From assembly GCF_015711475.1 (NCBI RefSeq), contig NZ_CP065027.1, forward strand, positions 2,108,001 to 2,172,000: a DNA stretch of 64,000 nt, given 5' to 3'. How positions within the stretch are numbered: position 1 is the first letter of the stretch; each line of letters opens with the position of its first letter. Below, piece by piece: positions 27,063 through 36,390 of the stretch. Source of the DNA: Actinomyces trachealis. Its GTDB lineage: Bacteria; Actinomycetota; Actinomycetes; Actinomycetales; Actinomycetaceae. The notes under the pieces were generated by a model. It ran no database searches, was not told the DNA's origin, and worked only from the letters and a program-made list of their open reading frames with translations. A program made the position numbers and the translations under genes.

Positions 27063-27743
27063 ATGATGTGGTGCATGCGTTCCAAGCCGTCCTCGCGGGC
27101 CACTAAGCCGACCAAGCGCACTCGCATGAGCGCCAGTGAACGACGTGAGCAGCTGATCGACGTCTCGCGCACGCTCTTCGCAGAGAAGGGCTTTGAGGCA
27201 GCTTCTATTGAGGAGATTGCGCAGCGCGCCAAGGTGTCGAAGCCGGTTGTGTACGAGCACTTTGGCGGTAAGGAGGGGCTGTACGCGGTGATCGTTGACC
27301 GGGAGCTCACCGCGATCTACTCGACTATCACCGCAGCCCTGGCCCCTTCCACCTCCACCTCGGCGTCCTTGGTTGTGGAGCGAGCGGCCTTGGCATTGCT
27401 TAGTTACATCGAGGATTCGCCTGATGGGTTCCGCATCCTGTCGGCGGGCAATGATCGGGGTGCAGGCACCTATTCGACCTTACTGGCGGACGTGGCGATC
27501 CAGGTGTCTGGGATCCTCGCCTCCCAGTTTCAGGCCCACGGGTTAGACCCGCGAACCGCCCCCTTGTACGCGCAGATGCTAGTGGGTATCGTAGCAATGC
27601 CCTCGCAATGGTGGATCGAGAATCCGGCCATGAGCAAGGAGGCCGTCGCCTCCCACATGGTCAACCTCGCCTGGAACGGATTGCGGGCCCTAGAGGCAAA
27701 ACCCAGCCTCCGTGAGGCCCCCGACACCATCGCCAACCCCTGA
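27063..27743 (+). CDS. TetR-family transcription regulator
   Basis: 226 aa. The N-terminal helix-turn-helix is clear: REQLIDVSRTLFAEKGFEAA, SIEEIAQRAKVSKPVVYEHF and GGKEGLYAVI (about residues 30-75). The C-terminal ligand/dimer domain is all-helical and Trp-containing. Several ATGs at the start (27063, 27066, 27075) leave the exact start open. A TetR gene beside glmU and mfd is also seen in M. tuberculosis (Rv1019, from memory), so this copy belongs to the conserved backbone. It may bind the palindrome at 25016 or its own promoter; no perfect inverted repeat was seen in the 104 bases directly upstream. Confidence 0.92.
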   Translation: MMWCMRSKPSSRATKPTKRTRMSASERREQLIDVSRTLFAEKGFEAASIEEIAQRAKVSKPVVYEHFGGKEGLYAVIVDRELTAIYSTITAALAPSTSTSASLVVERAALALLSYIEDSPDGFRILSAGNDRGAGTYSTLLADVAIQVSGILASQFQAHGLDPRTAPLYAQMLVGIVAMPSQWWIENPAMSKEAVASHMVNLAWNGLRALEAKPSLREAPDTIANP

Positions 27744-27748
27744 TTTAG

Positions 27749-27764
27749 GCAGGCGCTAGCCTGC
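27749..27764 (+). terminator. Short hairpin after the TetR gene
   Basis: GCAGGC (27749-27754) and GCCTGC (27759-27764) flank GCTA, six bases after the tetR stop. The stem is only 6 bp and no U-tract follows. Confidence 0.35.
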
Positions 27765-27901
27765 AAGCGTTTCGAGACTTACCTGAAATCCCTATCAACG
27801 GCGGGTCCAGGTACTCTCCATAGCACAGAGAAGGTCTGGGCGCGCCCTGAAACGCCCAGAGCCGTGGGAGCCTCATTTGTCAGGATCATAGGGGGAAATC
27901 C

Positions 27902-30900
27902 GTGCCGTCGAGCCCATTTGCGCGCATCAGCCGCCGCGCGCGCCGTCGGGTCTCAGCCCTGACCGCCTTTGCCGTCACACTGGCTTTCGCCGGAGCCGCC
28001 TGGGCCTACCCCGGCGTCTCGCAAACCGACCTGGAACTCAACGACGGTGGCGTTTGGGTCACCTCCCTGTCACAACACCTGGTCGGGCGGGTTAACTATC
28101 CCTCCCGCCAGATCGACGCCTCGGTGCGTACCGCCTCCTCACACTTCGACGTCACCCAGGTAGCCTCTGAAGTCCTAGTCTCCGACGCCGACGCCGCCTC
28201 CGTGTCCGCCGTGGACCCGGCCCGCGTGGAGCTCACTTCCCTCACCAATCTCTCCCCCACCGCCAAGGTCGCCCAAGGCGGCAACCGCGTGATCGCCTTC
28301 GACCCAGAAGAGGGCACCGTCCGCGCCACCCGCACCAGCGACCTCAGCACCCTGCCCTCCACGCACCCGTTGCTGGAGAAACTCCCATACGTCACCGCCA
28401 CCATCGGCCAAGACGGCTCCGTCTACGCCGTCTCCAACACCGGCGAGCTGGTCACCGCAGCGGCAACCAGCCAGGGCTGGCAGGAGCCGGTCCGCCAGCA
28501 ACTGGACCTACCCGCAGGCGGGGACCTAAAGATCACCGTCGTCGGGAACCAGCCAGTGGTGCTGGAGACCGGCACCGGTGTGCTCCACCTGCCTGGGGGA
28601 GCCAAAACTGAACTGGGCGGCAGTGGCTTCGTGCTGCAGCAGCCCGGCCCCGCCTCCGCCAACGTGCTGGTGGCCAGCCGCACCGGACTACTCACCGTCC
28701 CCCTCAAAGGCGGCGCCCCCAACAACGTCGTCCCCCAGGACCAGCTCAGTGCCGCTGAGGGCGTCGCAGCCGAGCCGGTGCTCCTGCGCGGCTGCATCTA
28801 CGGCGCCTGGAGCTCCACCGGCCAGTTCATCCGCAAATGTGAAGACAACGCACCTGAAGTCAAAACAGACACCGCGCTCGCCGCCGCCCAGAACCCCATC
28901 TTCCGGGTCAACCGGGACGCGATCGTCCTGAACGACACCATCAACGGCAGCGTGTGGCTGCCGGAGGAGAACCTAGTCCTAGTGGATAAGTGGGTGGACG
29001 CCACCGCCCAGGCTGACGACAACGCAGACAAGCAGGACAAGTCCGCCAAGACCACCCAGTCCAAGAAGACCAAGCCGGACCGCACCCAGGAGAACCACGC
29101 CCCCACCGCCTACGACGACACCTTCGGCGTGCGCCCAGGCCGCTCCACCGTGCTCAACGTCCTCGCCAACGACGTCGACACAGATGGGGACATCCTCACC
29201 GCCGCCTCCAACTACACCGGCACCCTGGGCACCGTCACCGCTGGCCAGGCGGGACGCACACTGCAGATCACCGTGCCAGCCAACGCCACCGGCTCCACCG
29301 CCATCCCCTACACCGCCTCCGACGGGCGTGGCCAAGCCGACTCCGCTGTGGCCACCGTGACCGTCCACGACTGGGCCACGAACACGGCCCCCACCCCCGG
29401 CAAGGAGCAGCAGAGCCTGTCCATGGCGCAAGGTGGCACCATCTCCGCCTACATCCTGGGCGGCTGGCAGGACCCCGACGGCGATCCGGTCTTCCTAGCC
29501 TCCGCCTCCGGCACCGACGTGGAAGTACAGACCACCCAGGAGGGCACACTGACCATCCGGGACACCGGCTCCAGCCCGGGCACACGCCGTATCGAAGTGC
29601 TCGTCTCTGACGGCCGCGAGACCACGGCTGGCACAGTCTTCGTTGAGGTGGTACCCACCGACCAGGTCAGCCCCATCGTCAACGCTGACCACGTGCGCGT
29701 GGTGGCTGGCTCCACAGTCACCGTCGCCCCCCTAGCCAACGACATCTCCCCCACAGGTGAGCCGCTCAAGCTGGCCCAACTGCAAGAAGCCCCAGCCGGC
29801 ACCAAGATCGATGTTGACCGCCGCACCGGCACCTTCACTTTCAGCTCTGATGTGCCCCAGACCTACTACCTGGACTACGGAGCCATCGGTAGTGGTAGTG
29901 CTGCACTGGCCACCTCCGTTATCCGCGTGGACGTCGTGGAGAAGTCCGACCCCAGCGCGCCGCCAGTGGTGGAGAACGACACCGCACTGCTGCGCGACGG
30001 CGGCTCCGTAACCGTGACACCCCTGGCAAACGACTTTGACCCCGCCGGTGGCGTGCTGGTGCTCCAGGAGGTCTCCCTGCCCGACACGCCCGGTGTCTCC
30101 GCGACCGTCGTGGACCACGCCTACCTGCAGGTCTCCGCAGCAGACCAGGTCCCTGATGACCTGACCGTCACCTACACCGTCTCCAACGGCACATCCACCT
30201 CCACCGGCAGCGTAGCTGTGGTGCGCGCCACCCAGAACGACACCCAGCCGCCAGTGGCACAGGGCGACACCGCGATCGTGGGAACGGGGGACATCGTGAC
30301 GATCCCGGTGCTGGAAAACGACTACTCGCCGTCCCGGCTACCCATCAAGCTGACTGGTGAAGTCAACACTATCGGAGAGTCCCTGGGCACCGCCTGGGTC
30401 AGTGACAAGAACCTGCGTTTCAAGGCCGGTGACACCCCCGGCTCCACCACACTGAGCTACACAGTAACCGACGACCACGGCCAGCAGGCCACGGGCACCG
30501 TGACCCTGGAGGTCCGTGCCACTACCGAAGAGACCAACACGCCCCCACACGCTGAGTCCATCGAGGCCCATACCGTCGCCGGCCAGGAGGTTCGCATCCC
30601 CGTGCGGCTGGACGGCATCGACCCTGACGGCGACTCCGTGACCCTCCAGGGCCTGGACCAGACCCCGAAGCTGGGGGCTGCGCAGGTGAAGTCCACCTGG
30701 CTCACCTACACGCCCGCCCCCGGCGTGACCGGCACCGACACCTTCACCTACACGGTGGAGGACCGTTACGGCGCCAAAGCCACCGGCACTGTGCGCGTGG
30801 GCATCGCCCCCGCCGCGACCACCAACTCCGCCCCCGTGGCGGTCGATGACATCGTGACCGCCAAGCCGGGACGCACCGTAGCCGTGGACGTGATCTCCAA

Positions 30901-33900
30901 TGACATTGACAGCGACGGCGACACCCTGTCACTGGCGGACGACCCGATCAGTAACGACCCCGCACTCAAGGTCAAGGTCCGTGCGGGCCGACTGGTGGCC
31001 AGCCTGCCGGACCAGGAAGGCGTCTACACGCTGCGCTACACCGTCACTGACTCACGCGGCGGTTCCGACACCGGCACCGTCACCTTCCGGGTGATCAACG
31101 CCGCCCCGCTGCTCGCACCAGTGGGCGTGGACGACTACGCCCAAGCCGACAAGGCGGAGGCAGACGGCACGGTAATCGTCCCCGTGCTGGACAATGACCG
31201 CGACGACGACGGCAGCCCGTGGGACCTGACCGTCTCCACCAACGACCCCGCTGCCGCCGTCGTCGGCAATGAAGTACGGGTGACCATGCAGGACCAGCCG
31301 CACCTGGTGCTCTACACGATCACCGACCAGGACGGCCTGTCCAGCAACGCGGTGATCCAAGTGCCGGGTAAGTCCTCCACACCGCCGCGTATCAACCCAG
31401 CCACCGTGCCGGTGCACATCACCCAGAACCAGCCCGCCGACATCCCGTTGGCTAGGCACGTGGTAACCCGCTCCGGCACCAGCCCCACTCTGGTTGACAA
31501 CTCAACCCCAAGGGTGACACCAGGACTGTCCTCCGCGACCGCGCAGGCCGGAAACACCTCCCTGCGAGTCGTCCCGGAGGAGGGATTCTCCGGCACCACC
31601 TCCTTGACCTTTGAGGTAACCGACGGCGCCGCCAACAACCCGCTCACCTCAACCCTGACGATCCCCGTGGTGGTGGACTCCTCCACCAACACCCCGCCGG
31701 TCTTCACCCCCACGCAGGTAACAGTGATCGCCGGAGGCCCGCCCGTGACCGCTGACCTGGCAGCCATGACCCGTGACGTGGACGCCGGTGACTTGGCGGG
31801 AATGACCTACACCATCGGCTCCGCCCCCACCGGATTCACCGTGTCCCAGACGGGCTCACAGGTCTCCATCTCCTCGCCTCAGGGCACAACCAATGACACT
31901 CAGGGCACACTGTCTGTGACTGTCTCAGACGGCAAGTCCAACCCGGTTACTGGCTCACTACCACTGCGCGCCGTCACCGAAGACAACAACCAGCCGCTGC
32001 CGACGGTCCTGCCCGCCTCCCTAGAGTCCAATGGTCGGCCAGTTTCCGTGGACGTTGGCACCTTGGTCTCCACCACCCTGCCTAACCCGCAGATCTCCTT
32101 GGTGGGCACCCCCACCGTCACCTCCGGCCAAGGCAGCGCCACAGCCTCCGGCAACAACATCACGGTCAGCCCCGACGCCGGTTTCCATGGCCGCATCGTG
32201 GCCTCCTTCCGTGTGACCGACGATCCGACGAAGCCCAACCGCACCGCCTCCGGCACAATCGTAGTGGCGGTAACCGGAGCGCCTTCCGCCCCCACAGGCG
32301 TGCAGGCCTCAGCCAGATCGGACTCCTCCGCAATGGTGTCCTGGGCTGCCCCTGCGGACAACGGCAGCCCCATCACCGGCTACACGGTCACGGAAGTGGG
32401 CGGGGCGGGCTCGTGGACTTGCTCAAGCTCCCCCTGCCTGGCCTCGGGGCTGACGGCTGGCGCCAGCTACTCCTTCCAGGTGGTGGCACACAGCGCCGCT
32501 GGTGATTCACCACCCTCCGCACCCTCCGCAGCGGTGAACCTGACCCTGCGGCCACAGACGCCCTCCACCCCCAGCCTGACTGGAGGCAACGGCAGCCTCA
32601 CCGCTTCCTGGACGGCGGTACCAGCGATCTCCGGCGGCGTGACCTACCAGGTCACCTTGAGCCCGGAGGTCACCGGGGTGTCCCCCGTGACCGTGCAGAC
32701 CGCCTCCACCTCCGCCACCTTCTCAGCCGGACAGATCACCGTTGGCGTCCCGTACCACGCCACCGTCCGGGCCATCCCCAACAGCCCCAACGGTGAGCAG
32801 TCTGGGTTCTCTGCACCCTCAGCTTCCGCCACCGCCTACGCGGCCCCAGGCAAACCCGGCACGCCTTATGGCACCTTCAACTCTGATGACCAGATGGACC
32901 TGCGTTGGGCTGAGGCGAACGCGAACGGCTCTCCCGTCACCTACTCAGTAACTGTCACCGGCCCTGGCCTGAACACCTCCTACGACACTGGCGCACGGAC
33001 CTCCCTGCAGGTCGACGCCGTCGGCCGAGGTACCTACACCTTCACGGTAACCGCCACCAATGCCGCAGGATCCACTTCCTCTGACCCTTGGTCGGTGTCC
33101 CACTCCACGGTGCCGATGCCCCCATCCGTGCCTGCCCTGAGTTCCAACCAGGTCAGCGGTCAGCTCCAGCTGGCGACCGCCTCCAGCCCGGTCTCCGGCA
33201 AAGGGTGGAGTGCCAGCGAACTCTCGATCCAATATGAGATGGCCCTGGTGGGAGCCCTTAATAACCCGTGGCCTGTGACCCCTAGCGGGGGCGTGTTCAC
33301 TGGCCTGTCTAACGGCAACAGCTACGTGCTACGGGCACGCGCGGTGAGTGCTAACGGCTCTGTCTCCCAGCCTTCGAGCTGGTCCTCTGCCGCGACCCCA
33401 GTCACCGCACCCCGCAAAGCACAGGTCAGCTGCAACACGCAGGATCGCAGTATCATCTGCTCTTGGAGCGCTGACACAGACACGGGGGCAGCTACCAGCT
33501 ACTCCGTGACGGCCAACGACGCCGTCATCAGCTCCAACGCCTCCGGCTCCACCAGGAAGGACTTCCCGAGTGAGGCCGGCACCCTGGAAGTCTGTGTGCG
33601 TACTTCCAACCACCTAGGCACGAACCAGTCCTGCGGTATCGGACAGGTGGAGGCCCCCAAGCCGGCTGTCCCCAAGGTTGCCGTCGGCACCACGTTCCGT
33701 TTCCCTTCCCTGCTAGACTCCCCCGACGCTGTCTGCTCGAAGAGGGACTTGCAGGAGACGGGCATAAGTGAGCGCAACTGTCGCCGTATCGTTTTGCAGC
33801 TGGAAGGGTTCAACCCGAACTCGACAGTAACCTGCTCTTACAATTACTCCAGTAACGGTGATGACAACCTTCAGCGCTATACGGCGGGGGTGCAGGTAGG

Positions 33901-33988
33901 AGCGGATGGCTCTGCCTACAAGATCTTCCCCCACCGCCTCAATTTGCGGAAAGTGTCTTCTTACAAGGTGCCGTGCACACAGCAGTAA
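27902..33988 (+). CDS. Giant cell-surface protein with Ig-like and fibronectin type III repeats (PFNA-type Fn3)
   Basis: 2028 aa. A signal/anchor helix lies near residues 18-35. About 40-350 is a propeller-like region, and about 398-1455 holds roughly nine or ten cadherin/Ig-like repeats (AYDDTFGVRPGRS, VLANDVDTDGD, ISNDIDSDGDTL). About 1460-1920 holds five or so FN3 domains, some with Cys pairs, followed by a Cys-containing C-terminus. There is no LPXTG motif, so anchoring is probably by the N-terminal helix. The GTG start has GGGGGA upstream. A hairpin (27835-27842 with 27853-27860) lies in the leader. It heads the MoxR-DUF58-transglutaminase-FHA gene set, as Fn3 does in the Bifidobacterium PFNA cluster. 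Adhesion or signal sensing is inferred. Confidence 0.88.
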   Translation: MPSSPFARISRRARRRVSALTAFAVTLAFAGAAWAYPGVSQTDLELNDGGVWVTSLSQHLVGRVNYPSRQIDASVRTASSHFDVTQVASEVLVSDADAASVSAVDPARVELTSLTNLSPTAKVAQGGNRVIAFDPEEGTVRATRTSDLSTLPSTHPLLEKLPYVTATIGQDGSVYAVSNTGELVTAAATSQGWQEPVRQQLDLPAGGDLKITVVGNQPVVLETGTGVLHLPGGAKTELGGSGFVLQQPGPASANVLVASRTGLLTVPLKGGAPNNVVPQDQLSAAEGVAAEPVLLRGCIYGAWSSTGQFIRKCEDNAPEVKTDTALAAAQNPIFRVNRDAIVLNDTINGSVWLPEENLVLVDKWVDATAQADDNADKQDKSAKTTQSKKTKPDRTQENHAPTAYDDTFGVRPGRSTVLNVLANDVDTDGDILTAASNYTGTLGTVTAGQAGRTLQITVPANATGSTAIPYTASDGRGQADSAVATVTVHDWATNTAPTPGKEQQSLSMAQGGTISAYILGGWQDPDGDPVFLASASGTDVEVQTTQEGTLTIRDTGSSPGTRRIEVLVSDGRETTAGTVFVEVVPTDQVSPIVNADHVRVVAGSTVTVAPLANDISPTGEPLKLAQLQEAPAGTKIDVDRRTGTFTFSSDVPQTYYLDYGAIGSGSAALATSVIRVDVVEKSDPSAPPVVENDTALLRDGGSVTVTPLANDFDPAGGVLVLQEVSLPDTPGVSATVVDHAYLQVSAADQVPDDLTVTYTVSNGTSTSTGSVAVVRATQNDTQPPVAQGDTAIVGTGDIVTIPVLENDYSPSRLPIKLTGEVNTIGESLGTAWVSDKNLRFKAGDTPGSTTLSYTVTDDHGQQATGTVTLEVRATTEETNTPPHAESIEAHTVAGQEVRIPVRLDGIDPDGDSVTLQGLDQTPKLGAAQVKSTWLTYTPAPGVTGTDTFTYTVEDRYGAKATGTVRVGIAPAATTNSAPVAVDDIVTAKPGRTVAVDVISNDIDSDGDTLSLADDPISNDPALKVKVRAGRLVASLPDQEGVYTLRYTVTDSRGGSDTGTVTFRVINAAPLLAPVGVDDYAQADKAEADGTVIVPVLDNDRDDDGSPWDLTVSTNDPAAAVVGNEVRVTMQDQPHLVLYTITDQDGLSSNAVIQVPGKSSTPPRINPATVPVHITQNQPADIPLARHVVTRSGTSPTLVDNSTPRVTPGLSSATAQAGNTSLRVVPEEGFSGTTSLTFEVTDGAANNPLTSTLTIPVVVDSSTNTPPVFTPTQVTVIAGGPPVTADLAAMTRDVDAGDLAGMTYTIGSAPTGFTVSQTGSQVSISSPQGTTNDTQGTLSVTVSDGKSNPVTGSLPLRAVTEDNNQPLPTVLPASLESNGRPVSVDVGTLVSTTLPNPQISLVGTPTVTSGQGSATASGNNITVSPDAGFHGRIVASFRVTDDPTKPNRTASGTIVVAVTGAPSAPTGVQASARSDSSAMVSWAAPADNGSPITGYTVTEVGGAGSWTCSSSPCLASGLTAGASYSFQVVAHSAAGDSPPSAPSAAVNLTLRPQTPSTPSLTGGNGSLTASWTAVPAISGGVTYQVTLSPEVTGVSPVTVQTASTSATFSAGQITVGVPYHATVRAIPNSPNGEQSGFSAPSASATAYAAPGKPGTPYGTFNSDDQMDLRWAEANANGSPVTYSVTVTGPGLNTSYDTGARTSLQVDAVGRGTYTFTVTATNAAGSTSSDPWSVSHSTVPMPPSVPALSSNQVSGQLQLATASSPVSGKGWSASELSIQYEMALVGALNNPWPVTPSGGVFTGLSNGNSYVLRARAVSANGSVSQPSSWSSAATPVTAPRKAQVSCNTQDRSIICSWSADTDTGAATSYSVTANDAVISSNASGSTRKDFPSEAGTLEVCVRTSNHLGTNQSCGIGQVEAPKPAVPKVAVGTTFRFPSLLDSPDAVCSKRDLQETGISERNCRRIVLQLEGFNPNSTVTCSYNYSSNGDDNLQRYTAGVQVGADGSAYKIFPHRLNLRKVSSYKVPCTQQ

Positions 33989-34097
33989 ACCTGCTGGATG
34001 CACCGGGAGGCCCCAGCTGGTGTTGAGGACGCCCAGACCTTCTCTCTTCTCGCCCCCAATCCATCGACCACTAGAAACCCCTAGGAGCGGCAGCAGC

Positions 34098-35063
34098 ATG
34101 CCCATGACCCAGGAGAACGCGACCGAGTTCGCAGGCACCTTCTCCCGTATTGTTGACAACGTTGGTTTGGCGTTGCTTGGCAAGACGGACATCATCCGCT
34201 TGGCGCTAACCACCATGCTCGCTGAGGGCCACCTGCTGCTAGAGGACGCCCCCGGCACTGGCAAGACTGCCCTGGCCCGTGCCCTGGCCGCCACCGTGCA
34301 GGGCACCCACTCCCGGATCCAGTTCACCCCTGACCTGCTGCCCAGTGACATTACGGGCGTGACCATCTACGACCAGAAGACCGGCTCCTGGGACTTCCAC
34401 CCAGGCCCTGTCTTCGCTTCCATCGTGTTGGCCGATGAGATCAACCGTGCCTCACCCAAGACCCAGTCTGCGCTGTTGGAGGTTATGGAGGAGTCCCAGG
34501 TGACTGTGGACGGGGTGCGTCACGAGGCCGGGCGTCCCTTCATGGTGATCGCCACCCAGAACCCAGTGGAACAGGCCGGCACCTACAAGCTTCCCGAGGC
34601 GCAGCTGGACCGTTTCCTGATGAAGACCAGCATCGGCTACCCCGAGCGGGCGGCGCTAACGGAGATCCTGGCAGGCTCAGCTGCTCCGGACCGCTCCAAG
34701 ACCCTGTCCCCGGTGGTCTCCAGCGCCCAGGTCACCACTATGTGTGACATGGCAGCGGACAACCACGTGGGCACCGCAGTGCTGGACTACATCGGTGCCC
34801 TGGCTGAAGCCACCCGTGGCTCCGAGTTCACCCGCCTGGGCGTGTCCACCCGTGGCGCAATCGCCATGACCCGCGCGGTCAAGGTTTGGGCTGCCGCCCA
34901 AGGGCGCGCATACGTGCTGCCTGACGATGTCAAGGACCTGGCTGTGGTGGTCTGGGCGCACCGCCTGGTGATGGACCCTGACGCCGAGTTCGGTGGCGCC
35001 ACTTCCCAGGAGGTGGTCAACCAAGCGCTGGCCACCGTGGCCGCACCCACCTCCCGCTCCTGA
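34098..35063 (+). CDS. MoxR-family AAA+ ATPase
   Basis: 321 aa cytoplasmic chaperone-type ATPase. Walker [17 protein letters not shown] (about 48-63), Walker [21 protein letters not shown] (about 110-129), and sensor 1 [20 protein letters not shown] all fit the MoxR signature. MoxR proteins work with DUF58/VWA partners to mature or insert metal or other enzymes and envelope complexes; the DUF58 gene follows after 52 bases. I chose the ATG at 34098 (GGAG upstream) over a longer frame that would run back into the giant protein's gene. Confidence 0.95.
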   Translation: MPMTQENATEFAGTFSRIVDNVGLALLGKTDIIRLALTTMLAEGHLLLEDAPGTGKTALARALAATVQGTHSRIQFTPDLLPSDITGVTIYDQKTGSWDFHPGPVFASIVLADEINRASPKTQSALLEVMEESQVTVDGVRHEAGRPFMVIATQNPVEQAGTYKLPEAQLDRFLMKTSIGYPERAALTEILAGSAAPDRSKTLSPVVSSAQVTTMCDMAADNHVGTAVLDYIGALAEATRGSEFTRLGVSTRGAIAMTRAVKVWAAAQGRAYVLPDDVKDLAVVVWAHRLVMDPDAEFGGATSQEVVNQALATVAAPTSRS

Positions 35064-35115
35064 GCCACTGCCCCTACCCCAGCGCTGACAATCAACCTGT
35101 TCAACACGGAGCCTG

Positions 35116-36390
35116 ATGACCACCTCCACTAATCCGTACACCACGCTCTCAACCACCAGCACTGCGCACAGCACGCTGCCACTGGCCGTCACTGTGCCCA
35201 CCTGGTCTGAGCGACTGCGTGGACTTCTGTCTGGGGCATTGAAGGTGGCGCGGGTGGTTACGCCCGCTGGTCGGACCGTACTGGTGCTGCTGGCGCTGAC
35301 CTTGGTGTCCACCTTCTTCCTGGGGTGGGAAGAGGCCGCAGTAGTGGCCATGGTGCTGGGGCTTGTCTTCGCGGCGAGCCTGGTCTGGCTGATCCCGCAG
35401 GGCGGGCACGTGGTGGAGCACGAGTTGCTGGAGCCCCACATGCAGGTGGGGGACCGGGCGGTCATCCACGTGACGGTCACCAACCCGACCAGCCGTCTGC
35501 TGATGCCTACCCGCATGGAGATGCGCGTAGGCAATGGGCGGGCCGTGTTCGTGGTCCCTGCACTGGTACCGGACGGCACCAATCAGCGCGGCTTCATCTT
35601 GCCCACCAAACGGCGTGGCGTGGTCGACGTCGGCCCGGTGCTCACCGTTGATCAAGACCCCATGGGGATGATGCGCCACGAGCGCCTGCGCACCAGACCA
35701 CAAAGCGTCCACATCCACCCGCGTACAGTCCACCTGGGCGTCCAGCTCAACGGCACTATGCGAGATGTGGAGGGCGCGGTCACCCAGGAGCTGTCCTCCT
35801 CCGACGTCTCCTTCCACGCCCTGCGCGACTACATCCCCGGCGATGACCGCCGCAACGTCCACTGGCGCTCCACCGCCCGCACCGGCCGCCTCATGGTGCG
35901 CCAGTTCGAGGAGACCCGGCGCGCCAGCCTGGTGCTGCTGCTGTCCACCCGTCTGGAAGACTACGCAACAGACGAGGACTTTGAGACCGCCGTGTCCGCC
36001 GCTTGCTCACTTGGGCTGGACGCCATCGCCTCTAACCGTGAGGTCCATCTGCTCACACAAAACGGGCCCCTGCCTACAGCCAGTCCGCAAAGGCTGTTGG
36101 ATGCCTCTTGCCTGGTTGAGGCCACCAGCGACACGGGTTTGGACGAACTGGCAGGACAGGCGATCCGCGCTTTCCCCGCGCTATCCGTACTGGCCATCGT
36201 GACCGGTCAGGCCACTGACCCAATGGTGCTCGGTAAAGCGCACCGCATGATGCCTCTGTCTGTGACCGCCTTCGCGGTGCAGTGTGGGGCTAATTCCCTC
36301 AGCCGGTCACACATCGGGCAGCTGCCAGTGGTGGACGTGCACCAACTCCACGAGTTGCCGCGCGCCGTGCGATCGGTGGTGCCGACATGA
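35116..36390 (+). CDS. DUF58 membrane protein
   Basis: 424 aa. Two membrane helices occur at about 52-72 and 75-97. Next is a beta-rich domain (VTNPTSRLLMPTRMEMRVG) and the DUF58 core YIPGDDRRNVHWRSTARTGR plus LMVRQFEET (about 235-265). A VWA-like C-terminal domain ends at 424. DUF58 proteins are the usual partners of MoxR ATPases. It overlaps the transglutaminase-like gene by 4 bases (ATGA). The target of the MoxR-DUF58 pair is not known in this cluster; candidates are the giant surface protein and the transglutaminase-like protein. Confidence 0.93.
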   Translation: MTTSTNPYTTLSTTSTAHSTLPLAVTVPTWSERLRGLLSGALKVARVVTPAGRTVLVLLALTLVSTFFLGWEEAAVVAMVLGLVFAASLVWLIPQGGHVVEHELLEPHMQVGDRAVIHVTVTNPTSRLLMPTRMEMRVGNGRAVFVVPALVPDGTNQRGFILPTKRRGVVDVGPVLTVDQDPMGMMRHERLRTRPQSVHIHPRTVHLGVQLNGTMRDVEGAVTQELSSSDVSFHALRDYIPGDDRRNVHWRSTARTGRLMVRQFEETRRASLVLLLSTRLEDYATDEDFETAVSAACSLGLDAIASNREVHLLTQNGPLPTASPQRLLDASCLVEATSDTGLDELAGQAIRAFPALSVLAIVTGQATDPMVLGKAHRMMPLSVTAFAVQCGANSLSRSHIGQLPVVDVHQLHELPRAVRSVVPT

